Assembly: GCA_002377695.1 (NCBI GenBank)
Contig: DFQH01000002.1
Span: 124,001-188,000, forward strand
Source of the DNA: Citromicrobium sp. UBA3494
GTDB taxonomy: Bacteria; Pseudomonadota; Alphaproteobacteria; Sphingomonadales; Sphingomonadaceae
DNA: 64,000 nucleotides
Reading direction: 5' to 3'
Positions 28,691-37,817 of the stretch are shown here, piece by piece. The number at the start of each line of letters is the position of its first letter. The first letter of the stretch is position 1. Both the position numbers and the translations under genes were made by a program. Under the pieces are notes generated by a model. It saw only the letters and a program-made list of their open reading frames with translations. It was not told where the DNA came from and did not search any database.

Positions 28691-29425
28691 ATGAGTGCGG
28701 GGGGACATCTGGATCTGAGCGGGCGCACCGCGCTGGTGACCGGCGCGGCGCGCGGGCTGGGCAAGCAAATCGCCCTGCGGCTGGCGGCAAACGGCGCACG
28801 CGTGTTCGTATCGGGCCGCGACGAGGCGGCGCTGCGCGCGGTCGGCGGCGGAACGCAACCGCTGGTGTTCGACCTCGATGACGCAGCGGCGTGCGAGGCG
28901 GCGCTGAGCAGGGCGGGCGCGATCGACATTCTCGTCAACAATGCCGGGATGCGTGACCGGCGCGCGCTGGCGGACCTGCCGCGCGGGGCTTTCTCCGCCA
29001 TGCTCGAGACCAACCTCGCCGCACCCTTCGATCTCGCGCGCCGCGTAGCGCCGGGGATGATCGAGCGCCGCTGGGGGCGGATCGTCAATGTGTCATCGAT
29101 CGCGGGCCAGATCGCGCGCGGCGACGTGGCCTACACCGCGAGCAAGGGCGGGCTCGACGCGCTGACCCGCGCGCTCGCGGCGGAGCTCGGGGCCCATGGC
29201 ATCACGGTAAACGCGGTCGCCCCGGGCTATTTCGCGACCGAGACCAATGCGCAGATGGTCGCCGACGAGGATATCGCCGCGCACCTCAAGCGCCGCACAT
29301 CGCTAGGCCGCTGGGGCCAGCCGGAAGAGATCGCGGGCGCGGTCGCCTTCCTCGCCTCGCCCGATGCAAGCTACATCACCGGGCAGGTGCTGGCGGTCGA
29401 CGGCGGCTACCTCGCCCACTTCTGA
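28691..29425 (+). CDS. Short-chain dehydrogenase/reductase (FabG-like)
   Basis: A 244-residue classical SDR with 'LVTGAARGLGKQIALRLA', 'NNAGMRDRRALADL', catalytic Ser in 'IVNVSSIAGQIARGD', Tyr and Lys in 'YTASKGGLDALTRALA', and the C-terminal 'YITGQVLAVDGGY'. 'VFVSGRDEAAL' after the second strand suggests NADP use. It resembles gluconate 5-dehydrogenases and FabG; without substrate information it is left generic. It lies directly behind the previous SDR. Confidence 0.88.
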   Translation: MSAGGHLDLSGRTALVTGAARGLGKQIALRLAANGARVFVSGRDEAALRAVGGGTQPLVFDLDDAAACEAALSRAGAIDILVNNAGMRDRRALADLPRGAFSAMLETNLAAPFDLARRVAPGMIERRWGRIVNVSSIAGQIARGDVAYTASKGGLDALTRALAAELGAHGITVNAVAPGYFATETNAQMVADEDIAAHLKRRTSLGRWGQPEEIAGAVAFLASPDASYITGQVLAVDGGYLAHF

Positions 29426-29488
29426 CTTGCTTTTCGGCACAGAATCGCTAGATCGCGCGCCTTCACCGACACGTGATTCACCACCGGT

Positions 29489-29508
29489 CTGGCTGTAAGG
29501 GCTGCCAG
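29489..29508 (+). promoter_or_regulatory. Possible hairpin in the rpmI leader
   Basis: CTGGC (29489-29493) can pair with GCCAG (29504-29508) in the ~120-base untranslated region ahead of rpmI. Ribosomal protein operons with rplT are often autoregulated by L20 binding to a leader structure, and infC is missing here, so this leader may have that job. The pairing seen is short and the call is weak. Confidence 0.25.
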
Positions 29509-29544
29509 GGCTGGTTCGGACGTGTCTCTGTAAAGGAGATGAAA

Positions 29545-29748
29545 ATGCCCAAGCTTAAGACCAAGAGCGGTGTGAAGAAGCGCTTCAAGTTCACCGCGAC
29601 CGGCAAGGTCAAGCATGGCGCCGTCGGCAAACGGCACCGGCTGATCAGCCATAATGCGAAGTATATCCGCCAGCACCGTGGCACCGACCTGCTTGCCAAG
29701 CAGGATGTCGACCACGTGAAGAAATGGGCCCCCTACGGGCTGAAGTGA
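29545..29748 (+). CDS. rpmI: 50S ribosomal protein L35
   Basis: A 67-residue basic protein matching L35 throughout: '[20 protein letters not shown]', '[16 protein letters not shown]' and a C-terminal 'KKWAPYGLK'. TAAAGGAGATGAAA precedes the ATG, a good ribosome binding site. It is the first gene of rpmI-rplT, without infC upstream. Confidence 0.98.
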   Translation: MPKLKTKSGVKKRFKFTATGKVKHGAVGKRHRLISHNAKYIRQHRGTDLLAKQDVDHVKKWAPYGLK

Positions 29749-29801
29749 TCGCTTGAGGGCAAGAGCCCTCGCGTCCCACGAATTTCAGAAGGATATAGAA
29801 T

Positions 29802-30161
29802 ATGCCTCGCATCAAACGCGGCGTCACCACGCGCCAGAAGCACAAGCGCCTCCTAGACCAGGCGAAGGGTTATCGCGGTCGTCGCAAGAACACGATTCGC
29901 GTCGCGCGTCAGGCGGTCGAAAAGGCCGGCCAGTACGCCTATCGCGACCGCAAGGTTAAGAAGCGCAACTTCCGCGCCCTGTGGATCCAGCGCATCAACG
30001 CAGCCGTCCGCCAGGAAGGCCTGACCTATTCGCAGTTCATGCACGGCACCAAGCTGGCCGGCATCGAACTCGACCGCAAAGTGATGGCCGACCTCGCCAT
30101 GAACGAGGAAGCGGCCTTCAAGGCGATCATCAAGCAGGCGAAGGATGCGCTTCCCGCCTGA
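29802..30161 (+). CDS. rplT: 50S ribosomal protein L20
   Basis: A 119-residue protein matching L20 from end to end: '[20 protein letters not shown]', '[20 protein letters not shown]', '[20 protein letters not shown]' and '[16 protein letters not shown]'. It binds 23S rRNA early in 50S assembly and is a known repressor of its own operon. AGAAGGATATAGAAT precedes the start. A rho-independent terminator follows. Confidence 0.98.
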   Translation: MPRIKRGVTTRQKHKRLLDQAKGYRGRRKNTIRVARQAVEKAGQYAYRDRKVKKRNFRALWIQRINAAVRQEGLTYSQFMHGTKLAGIELDRKVMADLAMNEEAAFKAIIKQAKDALPA

Positions 30162-30185
30162 GTGATCCAGCCTGTCTGAAAAAGA

Positions 30186-30219
30186 GGAAGCGCCACCCAC
30201 CCGGGTAGGCGCTTTTTCT
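30186..30219 (+). terminator. Rho-independent terminator after rplT
   Basis: AAGCGCC (30188-30194) pairs with GGCGCTT (30208-30214), with ACCCGGGT self-complementary in the loop, and is followed by TTTCTTT. It separates rpmI-rplT from pheS-pheT. Confidence 0.85.
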
Positions 30220-30251
30220 TTGCCCCCCATTCGTCTAGCGAGCGGCCCATA

Positions 30252-31355
30252 ATGAGCACCGAACACGAAGCAAAAGTCACCGAGACGCTGGAGCGGCTAC
30301 ACGCCGCCGACGATCTCGACACGGTCGAGGCGATCCGGGTGGAGGCGCTGGGCAAGCAGGGCTGGCTCAACGCGCTGATGAAGACGCTGGGCAAGATGAG
30401 CCCGGAAGAGCGCCAGACCGAAGGCCCGCGCCTGCAGGGGATGCGCGCCCGCGTTGCCGATGCGATCGAGGATCGCAAGGCGGTGCTGGAGGCTGCCGCG
30501 CTCGAAGCCAGGCTCGCCACCGAAGTTCTCGATCTCACGCTGCCCGCGCCCCAGATGCCGCAGGGCTCGGTCCACCCGGTCAGCCAGGTGATGGACGAGC
30601 TGGCGGAAATCTTCGCCGATCTCGGCTTCGCGGTCGCCACCGGGCCCGAGATCGAGGACGAGTGGCACAATTTCACCGCGCTCAACATGGCGGAAACGCA
30701 CCCCGCGCGCGCGGAAATGGACACGTTCTATTTCCCGGACCGCGACGCGGACGGCAACCGCATGCTGCTGCGCACGCACACTTCGCCGGTGCAGATCCGC
30801 ACGATGGTGAACGAAGGCGCGCCGGTGCGCATCATTGCGCCCGGTCGCACCTATCGCAGCGACAGCGATGCGACCCACACGCCGATGTTCCACCAGGTCG
30901 AAGGGCTCGCGATCGACCGCGACATTCACTTGGGCCATCTTAAGTGGACGCTGGAGACCTTCCTCAAGGCCTTCTTCGAGCGTGACGATATCGTGCTGCG
31001 CCTGCGCCCGTCCTACTTCCCCTTCACCGAGCCATCGGTGGAGGTCGATGTCGGCTATTCCAACGAAGGCGGACGCCGCGTCGTCGGCGGCCATGGCGAT
31101 GCCGAAGGGCACGCGTGGATGGAGCTGCTCGGCAGCGGCATGGTCAATCCGCGGGTGATCGAGGCCGCCGGGCTCGACCCCGACGAATACCAGGGCTTCG
31201 CCTTCGGCTGCGGGATCGACCGCCTCGCCATGCTCAAATACGGAATGAACGACTTGCGTGCCTTCTTCGATGGCGATGGCCGCTGGCTGTCGCACTACGG
31301 CTTCTCGCCCTTCGACCAACCGACGCTTTCGGGCGGTGTGGGAGCGCGCGCATGA
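30252..31355 (+). CDS. pheS: Phenylalanyl-tRNA synthetase alpha subunit
   Basis: A 367-residue class II synthetase catalytic subunit. The N-terminal coiled-coil region ('[20 protein letters not shown]', '[20 protein letters not shown]') binds tRNA. The catalytic core has '[20 protein letters not shown]', motif 1/2 regions '[20 protein letters not shown]' and '[17 protein letters not shown]', and motif 3 '[16 protein letters not shown]'. It overlaps pheT by 4 bases (ATGA). Confidence 0.98.
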   Translation: MSTEHEAKVTETLERLHAADDLDTVEAIRVEALGKQGWLNALMKTLGKMSPEERQTEGPRLQGMRARVADAIEDRKAVLEAAALEARLATEVLDLTLPAPQMPQGSVHPVSQVMDELAEIFADLGFAVATGPEIEDEWHNFTALNMAETHPARAEMDTFYFPDRDADGNRMLLRTHTSPVQIRTMVNEGAPVRIIAPGRTYRSDSDATHTPMFHQVEGLAIDRDIHLGHLKWTLETFLKAFFERDDIVLRLRPSYFPFTEPSVEVDVGYSNEGGRRVVGGHGDAEGHAWMELLGSGMVNPRVIEAAGLDPDEYQGFAFGCGIDRLAMLKYGMNDLRAFFDGDGRWLSHYGFSPFDQPTLSGGVGARA

Positions 31356-33739
31356 AGTTCTCGATCGAATGGCTGAAGTATTTCCTCGAAACCGACGCCT
31401 CGGTGCAGGAGATCGCGGACAAACTGAACGCGATCGGCCACGAGGTCGAAGGGATCGAGGACCCGGCGGAAAAGCTCGCCGGGTTTACCGTCGCCGAAGT
31501 GCTGACTGCCGCGCCGCACCCCGATGCCGACAAGCTGCAGGTTCTCTCGGTTTCGACCGGTGAGGGCGATCTGCTGCAGGTCGTGTGCGGTGCGCCCAAT
31601 GCGCGCGCCGGGATGAAGGGCGTGCTCGGCCTGCCGGGTGCGGTGGTGCCCGCCAACGGCATGGAGCTGCGCAAGTCCAAGATTCGCGGCGTCGAATCGA
31701 ACGGCATGATGTGCTCGGTGCGCGAGCTGGAGCTGGGCGAGGAGCACGACGGGATTATCGAATTGCCCGGCGATGCGCCGGTCGGCGCGAGTTTCGCCGA
31801 GTATCACGCAGCCTCGCCGATCATCGACGTGGCGATCACCCCCGACCGGCCCGATTGCATGGGCGTAATGGGCATCGCGCGCGATCTGGCGGCGGCGGGC
31901 CTTGGTACCTTCAAGCCGGTCGAAGCGGACGAGATCGCGGGTGAAGGCCCGTGCCCGGTCGAAATCCGCACCGAGGATGCCGAAGGCTGCCCCGCCTTCT
32001 ACGGCCTCGTGATTCGCGGCGTGAAGAACGGCGCGAGCCCTGAGTGGATGCAGCGTCGCCTCAAGGCGGCAGGTCAGCGGCCTATCTCGGCCCTGGTCGA
32101 TTGCACCATTTACCTGATGCTCGCCTTCGGGCGGCCCGCGCATGTCTATGATCTGGCGAAGCTCACCGGCCCGGTGGTCGCCCGCCGCGCGAAGGATGGC
32201 GAGCAGATCGAGGCGCTGAACGAGAAGACCTATACGCTCGACGACACGATGACCGTGATTGCGGATGACGCGGGCGTGCACGATGTCGCCGGCATCATGG
32301 GCGGCGAGCATTCGGGTGCGACCGAAGCGACCACCGACGTGCTGCTCGAAATCGCGTACTTCGACCCGGCGCGGATCGGCGTGACCGGGCGCAAGCTGGG
32401 CCTGACGAGCGATGCGCGCACCCGGTTCGAGCGCGGGGTGGACCCCGAATTCCTTGACGAAGGGCTCGCGATCCTGACCGACCTGATCGTGAAGACCTGC
32501 GGCGGCACTCCGACCGAGGTGGTGCGCGCAGGCCAGCCGCCGGTCGAGCCCAAGGTCGTCCAGTTCGACCCGGCTCGCACGGCGAAGCTGGGCGGGGTCG
32601 AAGTGGCCGGTGACCGCCAGCGCGCGATCCTGACCGCGCTCGATTTCAAGGTCGGTTCGGACTGGCAGGTCACCTGCCCGCCGCGCCGCCACGACATCGA
32701 AGGGCCTGCCGATCTGGTCGAGGAAGTCGTCCGGATCGAAGGGCTCGACAAGGTCGCCAGCGTCCCGCTGACCCGCGCGCCCGGCGTCGCCAAGCCGACC
32801 GCCACGCCCGAACAGCTGGTGCAGCGCAAGCTGCGCCGCGCGGCGGCGGCGCGCGGTCTGTACGAGGCGGTGACGTGGAGTTTCCTGCCCGTGCCCGACG
32901 CGGAGCATTTCGCTGATGGCGCCGATCTGTGGGTCCTCGACAACCCGATCAGCGAAGACCTCAAGGCCATGCGCCCCTCGCTGCTGCCGGGCCTGCTGAC
33001 CGCGGCCAAGCGCGCGGCGGATCGCGGTGCTGCGGGTGCGCGGCTGTTCGAGATCGGGCGGCGCTATTTCCGTGGGCAAGGCGGCCATAGCGACGAGCGT
33101 GCGACGCTCGGCCTGGTGCTGGCGGGCGAGAAAACGCCGCGCGGCTGGGCGACCGGCAAGGCGCAGGGCTTCGATGCCTACGACGCCAAGGCAGAGGCGC
33201 TCGCGCTGCTCGAAGCAGCGGGTGCGCCGGTCGACAACCTGATGGTGATGGGCGAGGCTGGCGCGCAGTTCCACCCCGGCCAGTCGGCCACGCTGCGGCT
33301 CGGCCCCAAGAAGGTGCTCGCCCGCTTCGGCGCGCTGCATCCCGCAACGCTCAAGGCGTTCGACGTCGACGGGCCGGTGGTCGCGGCGGAGATCTTCCTC
33401 GATGCGATCCCGGCGAAGAAGAGCGCCGAATTCGCTCGCTCCACCTACAGCCCGCCCGCGCTCCAGCCGGTCACACGCGACTTCGCCTTCCTGGTCGATA
33501 GCGCAATGCCCGCAGGCGATCTGGTCAAGGCGGTGCGCGGGGCGGACAAGCAGCGGATCGTCGATGCGCGCATCTTCGACCGGTTCGACGGGCAGGGCGT
33601 TCCGCAAGGCAAGACCTCGCTCGCGCTCGAAATCACGCTCCAGCCGGGCGAGAAGAGCTTCACCGACGAAGAGCTGAAGGCGATTTCCGACGCGGTCGTG
33701 AAGGCGGCGGCGAAGACCGGAGCGGAGTTGAGAGCATGA
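31352..33739 (+). CDS. pheT: Phenylalanyl-tRNA synthetase beta subunit
   Basis: A 795-residue subunit, standard length. From the N-terminus it shows '[17 protein letters not shown]', the tRNA-binding EMAP-like domain (about residues 40-150, '[19 protein letters not shown]', '[20 protein letters not shown]'), the B3/B4 editing domain, the B5 domain, the catalytic-like core ('[10 protein letters not shown]'), and the C-terminal ferredoxin-fold anticodon-binding domain ('[19 protein letters not shown]', '[12 protein letters not shown]'). The 817-codon frame on the opposite strand is a shadow. It overlaps the next SDR by 4 bases. Confidence 0.98.
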   Translation: MKFSIEWLKYFLETDASVQEIADKLNAIGHEVEGIEDPAEKLAGFTVAEVLTAAPHPDADKLQVLSVSTGEGDLLQVVCGAPNARAGMKGVLGLPGAVVPANGMELRKSKIRGVESNGMMCSVRELELGEEHDGIIELPGDAPVGASFAEYHAASPIIDVAITPDRPDCMGVMGIARDLAAAGLGTFKPVEADEIAGEGPCPVEIRTEDAEGCPAFYGLVIRGVKNGASPEWMQRRLKAAGQRPISALVDCTIYLMLAFGRPAHVYDLAKLTGPVVARRAKDGEQIEALNEKTYTLDDTMTVIADDAGVHDVAGIMGGEHSGATEATTDVLLEIAYFDPARIGVTGRKLGLTSDARTRFERGVDPEFLDEGLAILTDLIVKTCGGTPTEVVRAGQPPVEPKVVQFDPARTAKLGGVEVAGDRQRAILTALDFKVGSDWQVTCPPRRHDIEGPADLVEEVVRIEGLDKVASVPLTRAPGVAKPTATPEQLVQRKLRRAAAARGLYEAVTWSFLPVPDAEHFADGADLWVLDNPISEDLKAMRPSLLPGLLTAAKRAADRGAAGARLFEIGRRYFRGQGGHSDERATLGLVLAGEKTPRGWATGKAQGFDAYDAKAEALALLEAAGAPVDNLMVMGEAGAQFHPGQSATLRLGPKKVLARFGALHPATLKAFDVDGPVVAAEIFLDAIPAKKSAEFARSTYSPPALQPVTRDFAFLVDSAMPAGDLVKAVRGADKQRIVDARIFDRFDGQGVPQGKTSLALEITLQPGEKSFTDEELKAISDAVVKAAAKTGAELRA

Positions 33740-34485
33740 AAACCGCACTGATTACCGGAGCGACCGCAGGGATCGGTCGGGCCACCGCACGGCTGCTCGC
33801 CGCCAATGGCTGGCGCGTGATCGGCACCGGGCGGCGGCAGGAGCGGCTCGATGCGCTGGGCGAAGAGCTGGGGAGCGACAAGTTCCTCGGCCTCGCCTTC
33901 GACATCACCGATGACGCCGCTCGCGATGCGGCGATCGACGGGCTGCCCGAGGACTGGCGCGGGATCGATCTGCTGGTGAACAATGCCGGCCTCGCCAAGG
34001 GGCTGAACCCCGCGCAGGAGGCCGATCTCGACGATTGGCAGACGATGATCGACACCAATGTGACCGCGATGGTCCGGTTGACGCGAAAGCTGCTGCCCGG
34101 CCTGATCGAGCGGAAGGGTGCGCTGGTCAATATCGGCTCGGTCGCGGGCAGCTATGTCTATCCGGGCGGCAATGTCTATGCCGGGTCCAAGGCCTTCGTG
34201 AACCACTTCACGCTGGCCCTGCGCGCGGACCTCCACGGCACCGGCGTGCGCGTGACCAGCATCGAGCCGGGCATGGTCGAGACCGAATTCACCACCGTGC
34301 GCACCGGCAGCCAGGACAAGTCGGACGAATTCTACGCGGGCACGCACCCGATGACGGGCGAGGATATTGCCGAAACGATCCGCTGGATCGCCGAGCTGCC
34401 CCCGCATCTCAACATCAACCGGCTGGAGATCATGCCGGTGACGCAGGACTTCGCGGGCTTCCGCGTGGCGCGGGACGAGAACTGA
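33736..34485 (+). CDS. YdfG-like NADP-dependent 3-hydroxy acid dehydrogenase (SDR)
   Basis: A 249-residue SDR of the YdfG subgroup, which oxidises serine, 3-hydroxyisobutyrate and related 3-hydroxy acids and reduces malonic semialdehyde in E. coli. Motifs are 'LITGATAGIGRATARLLAAN', 'VIGTGRRQERLDALGEEL' (NADP-type), 'NNAGLAKG', catalytic Ser in 'NIGSVAGSYVYPGGNVYAG', and YAGSKAFV (Tyr, Lys). The C-terminal 'RLEIMPVTQDFAGF' is typical of YdfG. It overlaps pheT by ATGA, probably by chance of packing. Confidence 0.86.
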   Translation: MKTALITGATAGIGRATARLLAANGWRVIGTGRRQERLDALGEELGSDKFLGLAFDITDDAARDAAIDGLPEDWRGIDLLVNNAGLAKGLNPAQEADLDDWQTMIDTNVTAMVRLTRKLLPGLIERKGALVNIGSVAGSYVYPGGNVYAGSKAFVNHFTLALRADLHGTGVRVTSIEPGMVETEFTTVRTGSQDKSDEFYAGTHPMTGEDIAETIRWIAELPPHLNINRLEIMPVTQDFAGFRVARDEN

Positions 34486-34493
34486 CTATTTTT

Positions 34494-34578
34494 CGTCACC
34501 CCGGACTTGATCCGGGGTCCAGCTTCCTTTTGACCCTCCGCGAACCGGCTGTAGATTCCCGCCTTCGCGGGAATGACG
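34494..34578. repeat. Dispersed palindromic repeat element (two hairpins)
   Basis: An 85-base element between the ydfG-like gene and prfC. It has outer ends CGTCA (34494-34498) and TGACG (34574-34578), a first hairpin ACCCCGGA (34498-34505)/TCCGGGGT (34511-34518) with loop CTTGA, and a second hairpin ATTCCCGC (34555-34562)/GCGGGAAT (34567-34574) with loop CTTC. Sequences of this kind are scattered through sphingomonad and other alphaproteobacterial genomes in intergenic positions; that part is general knowledge and was not checked here. It ends just 7 bases before the prfC GTG. Confidence 0.75.
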
Positions 34579-34585
34579 AGATTAT

Positions 34586-36151
34586 GTGATGACCTCCGAA
34601 CGCCGTACCTTCGCGATCATTTCGCACCCCGACGCGGGTAAGACCACGCTGACCGAGAAGCTGCTGCTTCGCGGCGGGGCGATCCATCTTGCGGGCGAGG
34701 TGAAAGCGCGCGGGGCTGCGCGCCGGGCGCGGTCGGACTGGATGAGTATCGAGCAGCAGCGCGGTATCTCGGTCACGTCCTCGGTGATGACGTTCGAGCG
34801 GAACGGCATCACCTTCAACCTGCTCGACACGCCGGGGCACGAGGATTTCTCCGAAGACACCTACCGCACGCTGACCGCGGTCGATTCGGCGATCATGGTG
34901 CTCGACGCGGCAGCCGGTATCGAGGCGCAGACCCTCAAGCTGTTCGAGGTCTGCCGGTTGCGCAGCGTCCCGATCATCACCTTCATCAACAAGATCGACC
35001 GCGAGGGGCGCGAGCCGTTCGAACTGCTCGACGAGATTGCCGAAAAGCTCGCGCTCGACACCGCGCCGATGAGCTGGCCGGTCGGCATGGGCGGGTTGTT
35101 CGAAGGCGTCTACGACTTCGAGGAGAACGAGCTGTATCTGCCCGAGGGCGACAGCAAGGAATTCCAGGGCAAGACCGTGAAGGTCGACGGGCCGGAGGAT
35201 GAAAAGCTCGGCGAATATCTCAGCGATGATGGCGTTGCGCGGGTGGCGGAAGAGGGCCTGCTGGCGCGCGAAGGCTATGCCCCGTTCGATTTCGAGGCCT
35301 ATCGCAACGGCGACCTGACGCCTGTCTATTTCGGCAGCGCGCTCAAGGAATTCGGCGTCACCGCGATCATCGACGCGATCGCCAAGTTCGCGCCGCCGCC
35401 GCGCCCGCAGCCCGCCGACGATGGCGAGATTGCGCCGGATCGCGACGAGGTCACCGGCTTCATCTTCAAGGTGCAGGCCAATATGGACCCCAACCACCGC
35501 GACCGGATCGCCTTCATGCGGCAGGTTTCGGGCACCTTCAAACGCGGCATGAAGCTGACGCCCAGTGGCCTCGGCAAACCCATCGCGGTGCATTCGCCGA
35601 TCCTGTTCTTCGCGCAGGACCGCGAGATTGCCGACAATGCCTACCCCGGCGACATTATCGGCATTCCCAACCACGGCACCTTGCGCGTGGGCGATACGCT
35701 GAGCGAGAAGAACGAGGTCCGCTTCACCGGCCTGCCCAACTTCGCGCCCGAAATCCTGCGCCGCGTGCAGCTGAAGGATCCGACCAAGACCAAGCAGCTG
35801 AGGAAGGCGCTGGATGACTTGTCCGAAGAAGGCGTGATCCAGGTGTTCTACCCGGAACTGGGCGCGAACCACATTGTCGGCGTGGTCGGCCAGCTGCAGC
35901 TGGAAGTGCTGATCTCGCGGCTGGCGGCGGAGTACAAGGTCGAAGCCGCGCTCGAACCCGCGCCATTTGCGACCGCGCGCTGGGTTCGGGGCGAGCAGAA
36001 GGCGATGGACGAATTCGAAAAATTCAACCGCGCCAATCTTGCCCAAGACCGCGACGGCGACATGGTGTTCCTCGCCAAGAGCCCGTGGGATGTGAACTAT
36101 CAGGCGGAGAAGAACCCCGACCTGACGTTCTCGGCCACCAAGGAGCGGTAA
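34586..36151 (+). CDS. prfC: Peptide chain release factor 3
   Basis: A 521-residue translational GTPase (520 if ATG 34589 is used) that recycles RF1 and RF2 from the ribosome. G motifs are 'IISHPDAGKTTLTEK', 'QQRGISVTSSVMTF', 'LLDTPGHEDFSEDTYRTLTA' and 'FINKIDREGRE'. The C-terminal part carries 'GIPNHGTLRVGDTL' and 'QVFYPELGANHIVGVVG', as in RF3. The GTG at 34586 and ATG at 34589 are adjacent, and the ribosome binding site would fall in the palindromic repeat, so translation may be affected by it. Confidence 0.95.
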   Translation: MMTSERRTFAIISHPDAGKTTLTEKLLLRGGAIHLAGEVKARGAARRARSDWMSIEQQRGISVTSSVMTFERNGITFNLLDTPGHEDFSEDTYRTLTAVDSAIMVLDAAAGIEAQTLKLFEVCRLRSVPIITFINKIDREGREPFELLDEIAEKLALDTAPMSWPVGMGGLFEGVYDFEENELYLPEGDSKEFQGKTVKVDGPEDEKLGEYLSDDGVARVAEEGLLAREGYAPFDFEAYRNGDLTPVYFGSALKEFGVTAIIDAIAKFAPPPRPQPADDGEIAPDRDEVTGFIFKVQANMDPNHRDRIAFMRQVSGTFKRGMKLTPSGLGKPIAVHSPILFFAQDREIADNAYPGDIIGIPNHGTLRVGDTLSEKNEVRFTGLPNFAPEILRRVQLKDPTKTKQLRKALDDLSEEGVIQVFYPELGANHIVGVVGQLQLEVLISRLAAEYKVEAALEPAPFATARWVRGEQKAMDEFEKFNRANLAQDRDGDMVFLAKSPWDVNYQAEKNPDLTFSATKER

Positions 36152-36213
36152 GGCCCCCTCGTCCCCCGCGCGCGGAGGTGACGGATGTTGTGTTGCGGGG
36201 TAACTTTCCGTGC

Positions 36214-36795
36214 ATGGCCGACTTCTTCGACACGCTGACGGACAGGCACATCGCGATGATCGCGAAGCAGCCGGTGTTCTTCGTCGCCACCGCCGCGCCC
36301 GATGCGCGCATCAACCTCAGCCCCAAGGGTTACGACGCGTTTCGCGTGCTCGCACCGGACCGGGTCGCCTATCTCGATCTCGCAGGCTCGGGCAACGAGA
36401 CGCACGCGCATCTCATCGCGGATGCCAATGAAAACGGGGGGCGCATCACGCTGATGTTCTGCAACTTCGATCGGCCCGCACTGATTCTGCGGATCTATGG
36501 TCGAGGCCGTGCGGTGCTGCCGCAGGATGCGGGGTGGCAGGATCTGGCGCAGCACTTCACCCTGCTGCCCGGCACGCGCCAGATCTTCGATATCGCCGTC
36601 GAAAGCGTGCAGACCTCCTGCGGCTGGGGCGTTCCCTTCATGGCCTACGAGGCCGAGCGTCCCACGCTCAAGAAGGCGCACGCGCAGTCCGATCCGGTCC
36701 AGTGGGAGGCCAGGGTGGCGGAGCGCACCACCAGCATCGATGGGCTGCCAACCCGGCCCACCGACCGTTACATCGCCGGGGAGGATGCCGGATAG
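36214..36795 (+). CDS. Pyridoxamine 5'-phosphate oxidase-family protein
   Basis: A 193-residue protein with the split-barrel flavin-binding fold of the PNPOx family. 'QPVFFVATAAPDARINLSPK' followed by 'RVAYLDLAGSGNETHAHLIA' are the first strands, and 'RITLMFCNFDRPALILRIYG' is the typical dimer-contact strand. Members use FMN, F420 or heme; which applies is unknown. The start at 36214 removes an upstream in-frame extension that overlaps prfC. It is probably a small redox protein. Confidence 0.8.
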   Translation: MADFFDTLTDRHIAMIAKQPVFFVATAAPDARINLSPKGYDAFRVLAPDRVAYLDLAGSGNETHAHLIADANENGGRITLMFCNFDRPALILRIYGRGRAVLPQDAGWQDLAQHFTLLPGTRQIFDIAVESVQTSCGWGVPFMAYEAERPTLKKAHAQSDPVQWEARVAERTTSIDGLPTRPTDRYIAGEDAG

Positions 36796-36902
36796 CGGCG
36801 CTGGCACCCACGTAAATCTCCCCTTCAGGAAAGCAGTGCTTCTGGAAGATGGCGGGCCATGTTATGGTTAACGCCACAAGCAATGATGGGGAGTGAACCT
36901 TC

Positions 36903-37790
36903 ATGCGTTCGCTAATTCTTGCACTTTCGCTTGCCGTCCTCGGCGTCGCGCCCGCATCGGCGCAAGTCGTCACTCCGGCCGCCACTGGTGGTCTGCCCGA
37001 GGATTTCCAGGGCAAGGTCCAGTATTTCGGCAACCACAGCGGCGAAGTCATCGCGACGGTACCGGGTACTCCACGCCGCACCGATACCAAGTGCCCCAAG
37101 CGCGAAGGCGGCTGCCCCGAACTGATCGGCGGCAGCTTTCAGGCCGAGCTGGAATTCGATGGCGACATAGTGAAGGGCAAGTACCGCGGCACCGGCGGAA
37201 TGCGCCCGTCGACGCTGATCGGCCGCCGCAACGGCGCCAATTGCCGCCTGTTCGACACCGCCGACGGCTCCGTCTGGAGTGGCCGCTGCGACCGCGAGGC
37301 TTTCATCGGCACCGTGCGCAGCGTGCCCAACGCGCCCGAGCAGATCGATCTCGCGTTCGAGACGGTCGGCGTGAATACCATCGATTTCTACGAGCGCGAT
37401 CGCACGCAGCAGCTGATCGATGCCTATGATCGGTTCGGCGGCATCGCCTTCGGGGAAGGCGCGGGCGAATCGCGGCTCGACGCGATTCTGCAGTTGCACG
37501 GCTATTTCGTGGAACCGGGCGAGGCCTATCGTCCCGGCACGCTGCGCAATGTCGAGCGGGAGAGCGACAAGAAGAACAGCCCCGTCTACGCGGTCTACGG
37601 CCAGTATACCCGGATCGACGGCGTATCCGCCTGGGCGCGCGCGCGGTTCGAATACGACCGCTTCGTGTGCATCGAAACATCGGTGGAGCAGGGCTTCTGC
37701 CGCCCGATCGATTCGGTGCCCCCCACGCTCGAAGTCGGCGAAGACCTGTTCGACTTCACCGGCACGGCGGCTCCCGCGCAGTCCTACTGA
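36903..37790 (+). CDS. Exported protein of unknown function
   Basis: A 295-residue protein with a clear signal peptide ('LILALSLAVLGVAPASAQ', cleavage near residue 21). The mature N-terminal half has four to five cysteines ('KCPKREGGCPE', 'NCRLFD', 'GRCDREAF') and strands such as 'SFQAELEFDGDIVKGKYRGT', which look like a small beta-barrel. The C-terminal half includes 'QYTRIDGVSAWARARFEYDR' and two more cysteines. No family was recognised. It stands alone between the PNPOx-like gene and the convergent GMC gene. Confidence 0.7.
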   Translation: MRSLILALSLAVLGVAPASAQVVTPAATGGLPEDFQGKVQYFGNHSGEVIATVPGTPRRTDTKCPKREGGCPELIGGSFQAELEFDGDIVKGKYRGTGGMRPSTLIGRRNGANCRLFDTADGSVWSGRCDREAFIGTVRSVPNAPEQIDLAFETVGVNTIDFYERDRTQQLIDAYDRFGGIAFGEGAGESRLDAILQLHGYFVEPGEAYRPGTLRNVERESDKKNSPVYAVYGQYTRIDGVSAWARARFEYDRFVCIETSVEQGFCRPIDSVPPTLEVGEDLFDFTGTAAPAQSY

Positions 37791-37817
37791 GCTCGTCCGG
37801 GCGGGAGAAAGCGCGGC

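Noticed and set aside
31295-33748. 817-codon open frame antisense to pheT
   Set aside because: Shadow of GC-rich third positions; composition is Arg/Asp/Gly-rich with no motif, and pheT is certain.
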